From positions 394,490 through 458,489 of the forward strand of contig NZ_FXYD01000004.1 in assembly GCF_900185015.1 (NCBI RefSeq): a stretch of 64,000 nucleotides of DNA, read 5' to 3'. Numbering within the stretch: the first letter of the stretch is position 1; each line of letters starts with the position of its first letter. The notes under the pieces are model-generated. The model was not told the DNA's origin, ran no database searches, and saw only the letters and a program-made list of their open reading frames with translations. The translations under genes were made by a program, and so were the position numbers. The stretch is from Octadecabacter ascidiaceicola. Its GTDB lineage: Bacteria; Pseudomonadota; Alphaproteobacteria; Rhodobacterales; Rhodobacteraceae. This document shows, one piece after another, positions 44,339 through 54,467 of this stretch.

Positions 44339-45301
44339 ATGAATAGTATTACTACACAAATATTTGCAGATGATGTTGCCGGTTTGAGGGGCGCTGCTGA
44401 GGTGCTATCAGCGGGTGGGCTTGTCGCATTTCCGACGGAAACTGTGTACGGGTTAGGTGTTGATGCGCGCAATAGCGACGCGGTCGCAGGGCTTTACGCA
44501 GCTAAAGGACGACCGAGTTTCAATCCGCTGATTGTGCATGTTGCCAGTATAGAGGCTGCCGAAGAATTCGTTGTGTTTGACGATATCGCGCGCGCGTTGG
44601 CACAAGCATTCTGGCCGGGTGCATTGACGCTCGTGTTGCCCCTGCGCCCAGACGCTGGAATTTCACCATTGGTTACGGCTGGCTTGGATACGCTCGCCGT
44701 GCGCGTACCGGATCACCCTGTTGCGTATGGATTGATGGAAGCATTTGCTGGACCTATTGCTGCGCCATCTGCGAACCCCTCCGGTCAAATCAGCGCGACT
44801 AAGTTTGCCCATGTGCAGAGCCAGATGTCAGGCCGGATCGACGGTATCGTCGACGGTGGCGATTGTGGTGTTGGGCTTGAGTCCACAATCATTGCATCCC
44901 AACCCGTGCCGACATTGCTGCGGGCGGGTGGGCTTCCTGCCGAGGCATTAGAAGCCGCATTGGGTGACAAACTTGCGCTTGCAGGTGACACCGCCGCGCC
45001 GTCATCCCCAGGACAATTGGCGTCCCATTACGCGCCAAAAGGAACAGTGCGATTAAACGCGACTGAAGTTGAGGTTGGCGAAACCTTGTTGGGCTTTGGC
45101 GCTGTAGACGCCGCGGTCAATCTTTCACCATCAGGTGATCTGGTCGAAGCCGCCGCGAACTTGTTTGACGCATTGCACCAGCTAAACGCGCTAGGTGCAG
45201 AAAAAATCGCCGTATCCCCGATCCCCGATCATGGGTTGGGGCGCGCAATCAACGACAGGCTGCGCCGTGCCGCCGCGCCCCGTTCAGGCGCTGCCGCCTG
45301 A
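44339..45301 (+). CDS. L-threonylcarbamoyladenylate synthase
   Basis: A 320-residue Sua5/YwlC-type enzyme in tRNA t6A synthesis. The N-terminal YrdC domain has FPTETVYGLGVDA, KGRPSFNPLIVHV, AVRVPDHPVA and PSANPSGQISAT. The C-terminal Sua5 domain begins after GQLASHYAPKG. An ATG at 44339 gives the usual start; its ribosome-binding site is weak. The last 18 bases overlap convergent yqgE. Confidence 0.93.
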   Translation: MNSITTQIFADDVAGLRGAAEVLSAGGLVAFPTETVYGLGVDARNSDAVAGLYAAKGRPSFNPLIVHVASIEAAEEFVVFDDIARALAQAFWPGALTLVLPLRPDAGISPLVTAGLDTLAVRVPDHPVAYGLMEAFAGPIAAPSANPSGQISATKFAHVQSQMSGRIDGIVDGGDCGVGLESTIIASQPVPTLLRAGGLPAEALEAALGDKLALAGDTAAPSSPGQLASHYAPKGTVRLNATEVEVGETLLGFGAVDAAVNLSPSGDLVEAAANLFDALHQLNALGAEKIAVSPIPDHGLGRAINDRLRRAAAPRSGAAA

Positions 45302-45850
45302 GGCCGACAACATGAGCGGATCAACGCCAAGGATTTTTAGCGCAGCACTCCATTTATGCTCAGCCGCGCGGCCAAACAGAATGTCTTCATTGGCATCGCT
45401 CACCAGCCAACCATTGTTGACAAGCTCACCCTCCAGCTGGCCAGGTCCCCAACCTGCGTACCCAAGGCCCAGCATTGACCGATTTGGCCCGCTGCCTGTG
45501 GCAATATCTTCCAGAATGTCGAGGGTCGCAGTCATAGCGACGCCATCCGCAACCTCCATCGTGCCCGCGCCCGACGCATAGTCCGAGGTATGTAAAACAA
45601 AACCGCGCCCTGTTTCGACCGGCCCACCATAGTGGATACGAACGTCCACCGTCAGCTCGCCATCATCTATCGACAGCTGCTCAAGCAGTTCGGAAAAGCG
45701 CACGCCGGTCGCTGGTTTGTTGATGATCAACCCCATCGACCCTTCCGAAGAATGCGCACAGATATAAATCACCGCATGATCAAAACGCGGATCCCCCATA
45801 TCAGGCATCGCAATCAGAAGTTTGCCAGTAAGGTCAGTGATGTCAGTCAT
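45284..45850 (-). CDS. YqgE/AlgH family protein (UPF0301)
   Basis: A 188-residue protein of the UPF0301 family. LTGKLLIAMPDMGDPRFDHA and SEGSMGLIINKP are its N-terminal marks; GLGYAGWGPGQLEGEL lies near the end. AlgH was described as a regulator in Pseudomonas, but the biochemical role remains unclear. Confidence 0.93.
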   Translation of the reverse strand: MTDITDLTGKLLIAMPDMGDPRFDHAVIYICAHSSEGSMGLIINKPATGVRFSELLEQLSIDDGELTVDVRIHYGGPVETGRGFVLHTSDYASGAGTMEVADGVAMTATLDILEDIATGSGPNRSMLGLGYAGWGPGQLEGELVNNGWLVSDANEDILFGRAAEHKWSAALKILGVDPLMLSASGGSA

Positions 45851-45964
45851 GCCTTAATGATGGGGGCGCGGCTTGCTGTGCGCAAGAGCCACAGCGCGTG
45901 ATACTGACATATCGCTAACCCAATCGTGACTTCCTTTTGCAGGGCGTTTGGCGGACTAAGGCAT

Positions 45965-46765
45965 ATGACATCAAAGATTCTCTCCTCTGTTCTCGCGCTT
46001 TGCATGGCGGCTCCCGCTCTTGCGGGGCCAACAGATGGCGTTGTTGAACTGGAAATTCTCGAAGGTTGGCGCACGAACAACGGTACGCATATGGCGGGCC
46101 TTCAGGTGCGTCTCGCGCCCGGTTGGAAAACCTATTGGCGCGCTCCCGGTGATGGCGGAATTCCACCGCGTTTTGCTTGGCAGGGCTCCAGAAACTTTGA
46201 TGGCGTGTCGATGCACTGGCCTGTCCCAGAAGTGTTTCACCAAGGCGGCATGCGTTCTATCGGATACAGCGAAGTCGTTGTGATACCCCTTGAATTGAAC
46301 GTCACCAACCAAAGCGCCCCTGTGCAAATGCGCGGACAAGTACAAATCGGCATCTGTGATGAAATCTGCGTACCCCTCATGTTGGACTTTGATGCTCTAC
46401 TGCCAACGAACGGCGCACGCGATCCGATGATTGTTGCAGCCTTGCTGGACCGCCCCCAAACCGCACAAGAGGCGGGGGTAGGCGCAGTAACCTGTTCAAT
46501 CACCCCAATTGACGACGGATTACAGGTGACGACACGGGTCGCAATGGCCGCCATGGGTGCAAGCGAGGATGTAGTAATCGAAGCGGGCGATCAGCAAGTT
46601 TGGGTATCCCAGCCAGAAACGTGGCGCGAAGGTGACGCTTTGTTCGCGCGGTCTGATATGATCCACGTGAACGGTGGCGGCTTTGCGTTGAACCGCTCTG
46701 AAGTGCGTATCACAGTCATGGCGGACGGGCACTCTGTCGATATTCAAGGGTGTGACGCGGGTTAG
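45965..46765 (+). CDS. Exported protein with DsbD-alpha-like domain
   Basis: A 266-residue periplasmic protein. Residues 1-20 are a signal peptide (end APALA). The domain WKTYWRAPGDGGIPPRFAWQ to GICDEICVPL, with Cys pair about residues 132-137, matches the N-terminal thiol-disulfide domain of DsbD-like proteins. The membrane domain of DsbD is absent. A role in periplasmic redox or copper tolerance is conceivable but unproven. It ends 4 bases into the RND permease gene on the opposite strand. Confidence 0.84.
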   Translation: MTSKILSSVLALCMAAPALAGPTDGVVELEILEGWRTNNGTHMAGLQVRLAPGWKTYWRAPGDGGIPPRFAWQGSRNFDGVSMHWPVPEVFHQGGMRSIGYSEVVVIPLELNVTNQSAPVQMRGQVQIGICDEICVPLMLDFDALLPTNGARDPMIVAALLDRPQTAQEAGVGAVTCSITPIDDGLQVTTRVAMAAMGASEDVVIEAGDQQVWVSQPETWREGDALFARSDMIHVNGGGFALNRSEVRITVMADGHSVDIQGCDAG

Positions 46766-49700
46766 GCCGCTCTACGCAACCGCGCCATTCTGAACTCCAC
46801 GACGACATAGATCGCCAGCAGCCAAAGCAATGTCGCAATCAAGAACACCCCGATTGCCAAACCAACGCCCGCGATCTGAAACGGCAACAGCGCCCATTTC
46901 GACTCTGTCAGCATCACCGGCGCAACGATCATGCCGAAAAGGGCAGCAGCCCCAAACGCCGCGATGCGCGTTGGCGTTGAAATGCCACGGGATGAGCTTG
47001 TTAGCCCACGTTTGGCTGATCGAACCTGAACTGCAACATCGCTCTGCATCGCCATCAGTGACGGCACAATGAACAACACCAACACCATGCCAAAACCCAA
47101 CCCATAAACGAGGGTGATGACGGTTGGTTTCAGGAACTCCGCTTGGCTAGACCCCTCATATAACAACGGGGCGAGGCCCAGAACCGTGGTGAGGGTCGTC
47201 AGCAGCACGGGGCGCAAACGGTCGCTGACACCATCAATAATTGCGGGAATAATCCCGCGTGTTTCGGCGTACTCATCGATAGTTTTCACCAGCACGATTG
47301 AATCGTTGATGATGATACCCGTCATTCCAAGCAGCCCCACAACCGTGAACATCGACAACGGAACATCCCATACAGCGTGGCCGTAGATTGTCCCGATCAG
47401 ACCAAACGGAATGATCGCCATAACGACAAGCGGGCGGGTCCAGCTTTGGAAAATCCATGCAAGCGTTAGGAAGATGCCCGTCAGGCAGAAAATCAAACCT
47501 GTACGCGCATCATTGAGGAATTCGTCCTCTTGCTCGCTCAACCCCGACAGGGACGTGGATACCCCATAAGACGCTTTGACCCTCGGCAGGATGTCCTCTT
47601 GGATCAGCCTTTGAATTTCCGCTGCGCGATCCGCGTCATCATCGGTCAAATCGCCCGTGACCGAAATCAGTTGCACGCCATTCTCACGGTTCACAGTTGA
47701 AAAGCCAGTTCGCGATTGCACGGTCACAATATCGGCCAGCGGAACATAAGCGCCCGACGTTGCCCGCATTTGCGTACGATCAAGGAAATCCGCGGTAAGC
47801 TCACCTTCAGGCAGTTCAACACGGATCGTCGCGGAACGCGGCCCATCTGGATACGTCGCCGCCTCAATGCCCCCCAAACGGTTGCGTAACACGCGCCCAA
47901 GCCCGTCGATGGTAAACCCAAGCGCTTGGCCTTGCGGGGTCAGCTCCAAGATCAATTCTTCCTTGTCATAGGCTAGAGAATCTTCAACTGCTGAAACTTC
48001 ACCAAACTGCGCCAATTCCGTCTTCAGGGCTTCGGCCGCCGCTTTCAGAATTTCAGAGGACGCACCAAAAAGCTGAATATCGATGTCATCCCCTCCCGGT
48101 CCGCTCCCGAAGCGACGGAAGGAAACTGTCTCTAGCATAGGGTGGCGAACCACGCGCTCCTGAAGCTCTGTGATGAAAGCAAAGCTGGAGTACGGACGAC
48201 TGTCCGCGTCGATCAACTCAATCGCGATAGCGCCCAGCTGATCGGCGTCTTTGTTCTCAGTCCCCGCGATACCACGCCCAGAATTGCCGCCAATTTCCGC
48301 GATCACATAGTCCAGCGGATTGGCACCATACTCCGCCTCATATTCCGCACCAACGGCCTGTGTGATCTCCTGCAGGGACGCCATCATCTCCAGCGTATCT
48401 TCGCGGGTCGCACCGGGGAGCATGGCAAAATTCGCCGTAACGCTGCCTTGCTCCGGCGAGTTGAAGAACCGCCACTGAACATCACCGCGAATAAACGATG
48501 CAGCCTGCACGGACAGCAATACAATAGCGAACGCCATGACTGGATAGCGCGCCCAAATCACACCAGCCATGAACGGGCGGAACGCGTGTTCTTTGAACCA
48601 GTCAAACCCACGGTTCACAAAACGCGATGGCGCGTCATACCATTTTTTCCCGCCAGCACGGGACAGCGCCTTGTACATATGGTGCGGCAGAATGAAGAAG
48701 CACTCGATCAGGGACGCAATCAGAACGACGATCACAGTAAAAGGAATATCTGCGATCAAATCCCCAAATCGCCCGCCAATGATGATCAAACCAAAGAACG
48801 CGATGATCGTCGTCAGGGTCGCGGAAAACACAGGGCTGAACATTTTCTTGGCGGCATTTTCAGCCGCATCAGCCGCGCTTTCACCAAGTTTTCGATACCG
48901 ATAATCCGCGTGCTCCCCCACAACAATTGCGTCATCAACGACAATACCAAGCGTGATGATCAGCGCGAATAGCGAGATCATATTGATCGTCAGCCCCGAG
49001 GCATACATCAGCGCAATCGCGCCACACATCGCCACAGGAATACCCGCTGCGACCCAAAACGCCGTGCGGGCGTTCAGGAACAAGAAAAGCAACGTGACCA
49101 CCAACCCAAGCCCCATCAGCGCATTTGCATAGAGGATATTCAGACGCCCCGTGATCAGTTCGGCACGCGCGCGGATCAGCTCAATCTCGGACCCAGCGGG
49201 CAAGGTCGCCGCATAGGCCTCGGCGACTTCTTCAACAGTTTCTTGTACCTGAATGGCGTCGCCAGTCGCAGCACGATCAACGCGGATCGTTATGGCGGGA
49301 TTGTCGCCAACAAAATACGCGCGCTCACGGTCAACGCCTTCAACAAACACCTTCGCGATATCGCCAATCAACAACGTCGCACCGGTTTCATCCGTGCGCA
49401 AAACAATCGTTTCAATTTCGTCGGCGGTGCGTTTCTCAACGCCTGTTCGCACACGCGCCGAACTGGTGACATCGCCCGCGGGGTCAGCGTTCACTTCCTC
49501 GGCAATCGCCGCAGAAATGTCAGCCATCGAAATATCGTGTTGGATCAACGCAAGCGACGGCACTTCGATGATAGTCGATGGGGCCGCAACCCCACGAATG
49601 GTGGTTCGGGTCACGCCTCGCGCAAACAAACGCACGCTAAATTCATCCGCAAAACGGCCCAGTTGTTCAGGCGCGACGGGACCTGTGATGACAACATCTG

Positions 49701-50115
49701 TCACACGGTCTGACCACTGTCCGCGCCGCACGTTAGGGTCCTCGGCATCGTCAGGCAGGTTTGACGTTGCATCAACAGCCAGCTGCACGTCCTCAGTTGC
49801 TTTGGCCATGTCCCAACCGGGCGAGAATTCCATCGAAATTCGCGCGGACCCCTCGGAGGATCTCGAAAACGTATTTGTTACGCCTTCCACGCCAAGCAGT
49901 GCAGGTTGCAGGACTTGAACTATCGCGTCGTCAACATCTTCGGCCCCCGCACCGGACCACTGAACCGAGACAGTGACGTTGTCGACAATAACATCAGGAA
50001 AGAACTGCGCACGCATTTTGGGGTAGGCGGCAAAACCAGCTGCCAACACGATCACCATTAGCAAGTTCGCGGCGGTGCGGTGGCGGGTCATGTAAGAAAG
50101 GATGCCGCGGATCAA
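46762..50115 (-). CDS. RND-family efflux transporter permease
   Basis: A 1117-residue AcrB/MdtC-type inner-membrane pump. Twelve membrane helices flank two large periplasmic loops. The proton-relay Asp pair is seen in GIVVDDAIVVGEHADYRY, and a matching GMTGIIINDSIVLVKTIDEY in the second half. It follows the adaptor gene by 3 bases, so both are co-expressed. No outer-membrane TolC-like gene is in the window, so it must use one encoded elsewhere. Substrates unknown. Confidence 0.95.
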   Translation of the reverse strand: MIRGILSYMTRHRTAANLLMVIVLAAGFAAYPKMRAQFFPDVIVDNVTVSVQWSGAGAEDVDDAIVQVLQPALLGVEGVTNTFSRSSEGSARISMEFSPGWDMAKATEDVQLAVDATSNLPDDAEDPNVRRGQWSDRVTDVVITGPVAPEQLGRFADEFSVRLFARGVTRTTIRGVAAPSTIIEVPSLALIQHDISMADISAAIAEEVNADPAGDVTSSARVRTGVEKRTADEIETIVLRTDETGATLLIGDIAKVFVEGVDRERAYFVGDNPAITIRVDRAATGDAIQVQETVEEVAEAYAATLPAGSEIELIRARAELITGRLNILYANALMGLGLVVTLLFLFLNARTAFWVAAGIPVAMCGAIALMYASGLTINMISLFALIITLGIVVDDAIVVGEHADYRYRKLGESAADAAENAAKKMFSPVFSATLTTIIAFFGLIIIGGRFGDLIADIPFTVIVVLIASLIECFFILPHHMYKALSRAGGKKWYDAPSRFVNRGFDWFKEHAFRPFMAGVIWARYPVMAFAIVLLSVQAASFIRGDVQWRFFNSPEQGSVTANFAMLPGATREDTLEMMASLQEITQAVGAEYEAEYGANPLDYVIAEIGGNSGRGIAGTENKDADQLGAIAIELIDADSRPYSSFAFITELQERVVRHPMLETVSFRRFGSGPGGDDIDIQLFGASSEILKAAAEALKTELAQFGEVSAVEDSLAYDKEELILELTPQGQALGFTIDGLGRVLRNRLGGIEAATYPDGPRSATIRVELPEGELTADFLDRTQMRATSGAYVPLADIVTVQSRTGFSTVNRENGVQLISVTGDLTDDDADRAAEIQRLIQEDILPRVKASYGVSTSLSGLSEQEDEFLNDARTGLIFCLTGIFLTLAWIFQSWTRPLVVMAIIPFGLIGTIYGHAVWDVPLSMFTVVGLLGMTGIIINDSIVLVKTIDEYAETRGIIPAIIDGVSDRLRPVLLTTLTTVLGLAPLLYEGSSQAEFLKPTVITLVYGLGFGMVLVLFIVPSLMAMQSDVAVQVRSAKRGLTSSSRGISTPTRIAAFGAAALFGMIVAPVMLTESKWALLPFQIAGVGLAIGVFLIATLLWLLAIYVVVEFRMARLRRAA

Positions 50116-50118
50116 GGG

Positions 50119-51576
50119 TTACGTTCCCATCCGCTCTTCAAGGCGGTTCACCACGTCGGCGGGCACCTCGTCTTGTTCTAGCTGTCCAAGGGTGCGCGTT
50201 TTCGCTGGTGGCGGCATGCGTGAACCTTCGACAAACTCAATGAGGCGTGCGCGGCGTTCTGGATCAAGCGTAATCATTTCAGTGGGTTCTGGTGCCTCCG
50301 CTTCCGCATTCGGGTCAATCGGCAGCACTGCAATACCTGCACCCAACAGCGGCGAGCGCTCCACGACAACCTGTTGGCCATAAAGCGATGGCGCACGAAT
50401 AATGACATCATCCCCTTGTCGGCGAAGGACTTCGACGGGAATTTCCTCAAGGCGGTTTCCCTCGGCCAGCAAAAGCGCGCTACTGTTTGATCCAATCGCG
50501 GTAGATGGCACCATCGCAACGCCGCGCAAGTCGGGCTCGGTCACAGTGACGGTTACAAAATCACCCGCGCGCAGGCCAGCAGTTGAATCGAGACGGGCAA
50601 ACAGCAATCGTCCGGTCTGGCCGTCACCAACATTCGCGCTTTCGCGGGTGATTTGACCTGCTGCTTCCAAACGCAGGTCTTGCGCATCAAGTGAAATGAT
50701 CACGTCAGCGTTTCCAAGTCTGCCATCGGCCCCAGTCAGCCGCGCATACTGAGCAGTGGATAGGCGGAATGACACCTCAAGTTTGTCATTCTCGACGAGA
50801 TCCCCAAGATGCTCGTTTGACGTAACACGCACGCCTTGGGTGATGCTCACATCGGACAAAGTTCCTGAAAACGGTGCGAATACTTCAGTATCTGCGACCA
50901 CACGATCCGCATCTTCTAAGTTCAAACGCGCACGGTCTAACCGTGTCGCTGCCTGATCCAGCCGTGCTTGCGCTTGCGCCAGAACTTGGCGACGTGACAG
51001 GACGGCTTGGTTCGCACCTGACAAAGCCAGTTCCGCCGTTTCAATCGCGGCGGCCGTACCAACTCCGCGTGCGGCTAGATCATTCTGACGTGTCAGCGCT
51101 TGTTGGCGCAAAACAGCCTGTTGTTCGGCAGCGGCAACTTCGTCTTGCTCTAGGGTCAATGCGCGATCCGCGTCTCGAAGCTCTGCTTCAGCATCGCGCA
51201 AGTCCGCTGCGATGCGGTCCCGTGCGGATTGCGCATCGCGCGGGTCAATCTTGACGATCAGCTCACCTTCAAGAACCCGTCCGCCATCTGCAAAGTTCGG
51301 AGAAACCTCTAGCACAGTGCCACTTGATAGCGCCCGCAAGGCAAACGTGTTTGCGCTGCTCAGTTCTCCGAACACGACCAATTCAGGCGCAATCGTTTTT
51401 GGCGTTACCGTCACCACATTCACCGACAACACGCGCTCGCGCTGCGGAAAACTGCGGGGCTCTGCGTTCATGCGTTCGTTCACTGCAAGGCGCACCGTGT
51501 TACCTGCCCACGCAAACAGCGCCAGCGTAAGTGCAAATAGAAAGATACCAACAAGGCTACGTCTTAGGAATTGCAT
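50119..51576 (-). CDS. RND efflux periplasmic adaptor (membrane fusion protein)
   Basis: A 485-residue HlyD/AcrA-family adaptor. One N-terminal membrane anchor (about residues 8-30) is followed by a biotinyl/lipoyl-like segment (LRALSSGTVLEVSPNFADGG), a long helical hairpin rich in Ala/Arg/Gln (about 120-220) and beta-barrel regions (VFAPFSGTLSDVSITQGVRV). It bridges the inner-membrane pump to an outer-membrane channel. The longer-than-usual C-terminus is mostly polar. Confidence 0.94.
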   Translation of the reverse strand: MQFLRRSLVGIFLFALTLALFAWAGNTVRLAVNERMNAEPRSFPQRERVLSVNVVTVTPKTIAPELVVFGELSSANTFALRALSSGTVLEVSPNFADGGRVLEGELIVKIDPRDAQSARDRIAADLRDAEAELRDADRALTLEQDEVAAAEQQAVLRQQALTRQNDLAARGVGTAAAIETAELALSGANQAVLSRRQVLAQAQARLDQAATRLDRARLNLEDADRVVADTEVFAPFSGTLSDVSITQGVRVTSNEHLGDLVENDKLEVSFRLSTAQYARLTGADGRLGNADVIISLDAQDLRLEAAGQITRESANVGDGQTGRLLFARLDSTAGLRAGDFVTVTVTEPDLRGVAMVPSTAIGSNSSALLLAEGNRLEEIPVEVLRRQGDDVIIRAPSLYGQQVVVERSPLLGAGIAVLPIDPNAEAEAPEPTEMITLDPERRARLIEFVEGSRMPPPAKTRTLGQLEQDEVPADVVNRLEERMGT

Positions 51577-51673
51577 GTCTTAGGCCTTATTTAGCGGGTC
51601 AATAACAACGTAGCGCATGTCGCCCAAGGACCAAGCCGAATGGCGTCACGCGTGGGTTATACGCACGCGATTG

Positions 51674-52213
51674 TTATTTCCGTCGCTGATGTTCGTCTAA
51701 TCTTGGAAGTATTTCGACGAAATTGCAGGGGTTGTGCCGATAATCGAGCTGTTTAACGAGAATTTCGTCCCACGCATCCTTGCACGCACCCGTGCTACCC
51801 GGCAGGGCAAACAGATATGTGCCATTCGCCACACCACCCGTCGCACGGCTTTGAACGGCACTCGTCCCGATCTTTTGCATAGAGACAATCGTGAACACGG
51901 TCCCAAACGCGTCGATCTCTTTTTCATAAACATCGCGGTGCGCTTCAACGGTCACATCGCGCCCCGTAAGACCAGTGCCACCCGTGCTTAGGATCACGTC
52001 AATGTCTGGATCAGCACACCAGCTGCGCAACTGATCCGCGATTTCCGCCCGCTCATCACGCAGGATTTTACGATCTGCGAGGATGTGCCCTGCCTTTTCC
52101 AGCCGGTCGACTAGCGTTTGCCCTGATCGATCATCCTCGATGCCGCGCGTGTCGCTCACGCTTAAAATCGCGATGCGGACAGGGATAAACGAACGGGTTT
52201 TATCTAGGCTCAT
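51674..52213 (-). CDS. moaB: Molybdenum cofactor biosynthesis protein MoaB
   Basis: A 179-residue MogA/MoaB-fold protein. SVSDTRGIEDDRSGQTLVDR and the molybdopterin-binding STGGTGLTGRDVT are clear. The ATG at 52213 overlaps the stop of the glycosylase-like gene (ATGA), and the long upstream frame inside that gene is ignored. It binds molybdopterin for adenylylation. Confidence 0.92.
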   Translation of the reverse strand: MSLDKTRSFIPVRIAILSVSDTRGIEDDRSGQTLVDRLEKAGHILADRKILRDERAEIADQLRSWCADPDIDVILSTGGTGLTGRDVTVEAHRDVYEKEIDAFGTVFTIVSMQKIGTSAVQSRATGGVANGTYLFALPGSTGACKDAWDEILVKQLDYRHNPCNFVEILPRLDEHQRRK

Positions 52214-52992
52214 GTCAGGTCTTTCATGCGGGCTTTGAGGGAGAGCAGGTCCGCCCACGCATCGCGTTTCGCCGCTGGGTTGGTGAGCAAATACGCAGGC
52301 GCGAACATCGGAATAGCAGCCAGCCCTGCGGCCTCGGTCCAACCACCGCGCAATCGCGTCATGCCGCTTTTCTTGATCAGCGCATGACACGGCCCATTCC
52401 CCATCAAGATCAGGATTTTTGGCGTAGCCAGCGCGATATGGCGTTCAAGGAACGGCAGCATCATCGCCAGTTCAGTCGCATTCGGGTCGCGGTTTTGCGG
52501 CGGGTTCCATGGGATCACTGGGGCCATATAAACAGGCGCATCGCCACTGCGGCCAAGCCCGATGGCGGCAAGCATTTTGTCCAAAAGAATACCTGCACGC
52601 CCTGCGAACATCTCGCCGGCGCGGTCATCTTCGCGATCCGGCGCATCCGAAATGATCATCACGGACGCACCTGCTTCACCACCTGAAAACACCAGATTGC
52701 GCGCCGCATCTTTCAACGCACAGCCTTCAAACGCGGCCATCGCCGCTTTCAACCCTGCAAGGTCCTGTGCTGCATTCGCGCTTTCGCGAGCAAGCGCACC
52801 ATAGTCAATATCAGGTGCCGCGGGCGGCAAAGGTGGGGCTGTTTCAGGCAATGCCGCGGCTTTCGGCTTAGGCTTGGAAACTTCAAGCGCGTAGCGGTCA
52901 ATCGGTTCATCGCCAATCGCCTCATCCACGCCCATCTCGACCTGCCAATCAAGCAGTGCCTTCGCAGTCCAATATTCGATCCCTGATTCCAT
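52210..52992 (-). CDS. Uracil-DNA glycosylase superfamily protein with altered motifs
   Basis: A 260-residue protein of the family 4/5-like UDG superfamily: DDRAGEMFAGRAGILLDKML, PWNPPQNRDPNATEL, and LPFLERHIALATPKILILMG are preserved. However motif A, usually GEAPGxxED, reads SDAPDRED (residues 115-122), and motif B, usually HPAYLL, reads APAYLL, with Ala231 in place of the catalytic-site His. Only one Cys (Cys91) remains where an Fe-S type has several. It may be a divergent or inactive glycosylase. The ATG at 52992 gives the family start; it is coupled to moaB. Confidence 0.82.
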   Translation of the reverse strand: MESGIEYWTAKALLDWQVEMGVDEAIGDEPIDRYALEVSKPKPKAAALPETAPPLPPAAPDIDYGALARESANAAQDLAGLKAAMAAFEGCALKDAARNLVFSGGEAGASVMIISDAPDREDDRAGEMFAGRAGILLDKMLAAIGLGRSGDAPVYMAPVIPWNPPQNRDPNATELAMMLPFLERHIALATPKILILMGNGPCHALIKKSGMTRLRGGWTEAAGLAAIPMFAPAYLLTNPAAKRDAWADLLSLKARMKDLT

Positions 52993-53088
52993 GCGCCATC
53001 TTAGCCTGCGCATTGCATGAGATCACGCGCTGATCTTGCCGCCGCCCGCGACCCCCCATATAAGCAGCGCAGTCAATTCGGAGGTCCC

Positions 53089-54051
53089 ATGACATTTCGC
53101 GCGCCGCACCTGCTTGGCATAGAGCACCTCCACCCAACGGAAATCACGACTTTGCTAGACTTGGCGGACCAATACGCCGAAGATAACCGCAAGGGTCGGG
53201 CCCACCGAAACGTGCTCGAGGGGATGACCCAGATCAACATGTTCTTCGAAAATTCGACCCGAACACAGGCGAGTTTCGAGATTGCAGGCAAGCGTCTTGG
53301 CGCGGATGTGATGAACATGGCGATGCAGGCGTCCAGCATCAAAAAGGGCGAAACCCTGATTGATACCGCGCTGACCCTGAATGCCATGCGCCCCGATTTG
53401 CTTGTGGTGCGTCACCCGAATTCCGGCGCTGTTGATTTGTTGGCACAGAAAGTGAACTGCGCGGTGTTGAACGCGGGCGATGGCCGCCATGAACACCCAA
53501 CGCAGGCCTTGCTTGATGCGCTGACGATCCGCCGTGCAAAGGGGCGCTTGCACCGCCTATCCATCGCGATTTGTGGCGACGTGGCGCATAGCCGTGTGGC
53601 ACGTTCCAACATCATGTTGCTTGGTAAAATGGAAAACCGCGTGCGTTTGGTTGGCCCCCCAACTTTACTGCCATCCGGCGTCGAAGAGTTCGGCGTCGAA
53701 GTGTTCCACGACATGCGAGAAGGCCTGAAGGACGTCGACGTCGTGATGATGCTGCGCCTCCAGAAAGAACGCATGGACGGCGGGTTCATCCCGTCCGAGC
53801 GCGAATACTTCCACCGTTACGGGTTGGACGCCGAAAAGCTAAGCCATGCCAAAGACGACGCCATCGTCATGCACCCGGGCCCGATGAACCGCGGCGTTGA
53901 AATTGACGGCACCATTGCCGACGACATCAACCGCAGTGTGATCCAAGAACAGGTCGAAATGGGTGTCGCCGTGCGCATGGCCGCCATGGACCTTCTGGCG
54001 CAAAACCTGCGTGCAAAACGAGGCGCAAAGGCCGCTGGGGTGATGGTGTGA
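53089..54051 (+). CDS. pyrB: Aspartate carbamoyltransferase catalytic subunit
   Basis: A 320-residue ATCase that makes carbamoyl-aspartate in pyrimidine synthesis. [20 protein letters not shown] (carbamoyl phosphate site), the HPTQALLD motif and [12 protein letters not shown] near the C-terminus are canonical. GAGGT precedes the ATG at 53089. No pyrI occurs; a non-catalytic dihydroorotase homologue lies downstream, as in the pyrB-pyrC' type. The stop overlaps a GTG of the next gene. Confidence 0.96.
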   Translation: MTFRAPHLLGIEHLHPTEITTLLDLADQYAEDNRKGRAHRNVLEGMTQINMFFENSTRTQASFEIAGKRLGADVMNMAMQASSIKKGETLIDTALTLNAMRPDLLVVRHPNSGAVDLLAQKVNCAVLNAGDGRHEHPTQALLDALTIRRAKGRLHRLSIAICGDVAHSRVARSNIMLLGKMENRVRLVGPPTLLPSGVEEFGVEVFHDMREGLKDVDVVMMLRLQKERMDGGFIPSEREYFHRYGLDAEKLSHAKDDAIVMHPGPMNRGVEIDGTIADDINRSVIQEQVEMGVAVRMAAMDLLAQNLRAKRGAKAAGVMV

Positions 54052-54467
54052 GGGCAGCGCCGCAACTGGTCGCTGGGGAAGAAGTGCTTCACCAGCATGT
54101 CCCGAACCTTGGGGCGTTCAAGCGCACTGCGCTTTTGATGTTGGCGATTACCATCATTCCAACCGCCGTTATCCTCATGTTGTTTCCCGACTCGGTATGG
54201 GGGGTTGCTCCGATGTTCTTGACCTGCCTTCTACTGACGCAGGAACGGTTCAACTTGGGCAAATACGCGGCTTGGATCACGAATAAGCGGGTCATTCTCC
54301 AAGGGGATGAAGAGGTCGCGCTGGACGACATTTCTTCGGTCAAAGTATCTGCCAACGCTGTACGTCTCGAGTATGGGCCGGATGGTCAAAAGGCCAAACT
54401 GTATTACGCGAAAGATCGGGCCGCTTTGAAACAATTGATCGACGGCGCGCTGGTAGCTGCGCAATGA
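54048..54467 (+). CDS. Small membrane protein with PH-like C-terminal domain (copy 1)
   Basis: A 139-residue protein starting at GTG overlapping the pyrB stop (GTGA). Two membrane helices (about residues 27-47 and 51-66) precede a beta-rich domain with [11 protein letters not shown] and [20 protein letters not shown], which resembles bacterial PH (YdbS-like) domains. Its layout is shared with the gene at 55024-55461. Function unknown; inserted between pyrB and the pyrC homologue. Confidence 0.76.
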   Translation: MRAAPQLVAGEEVLHQHVPNLGAFKRTALLMLAITIIPTAVILMLFPDSVWGVAPMFLTCLLLTQERFNLGKYAAWITNKRVILQGDEEVALDDISSVKVSANAVRLEYGPDGQKAKLYYAKDRAALKQLIDGALVAAQ

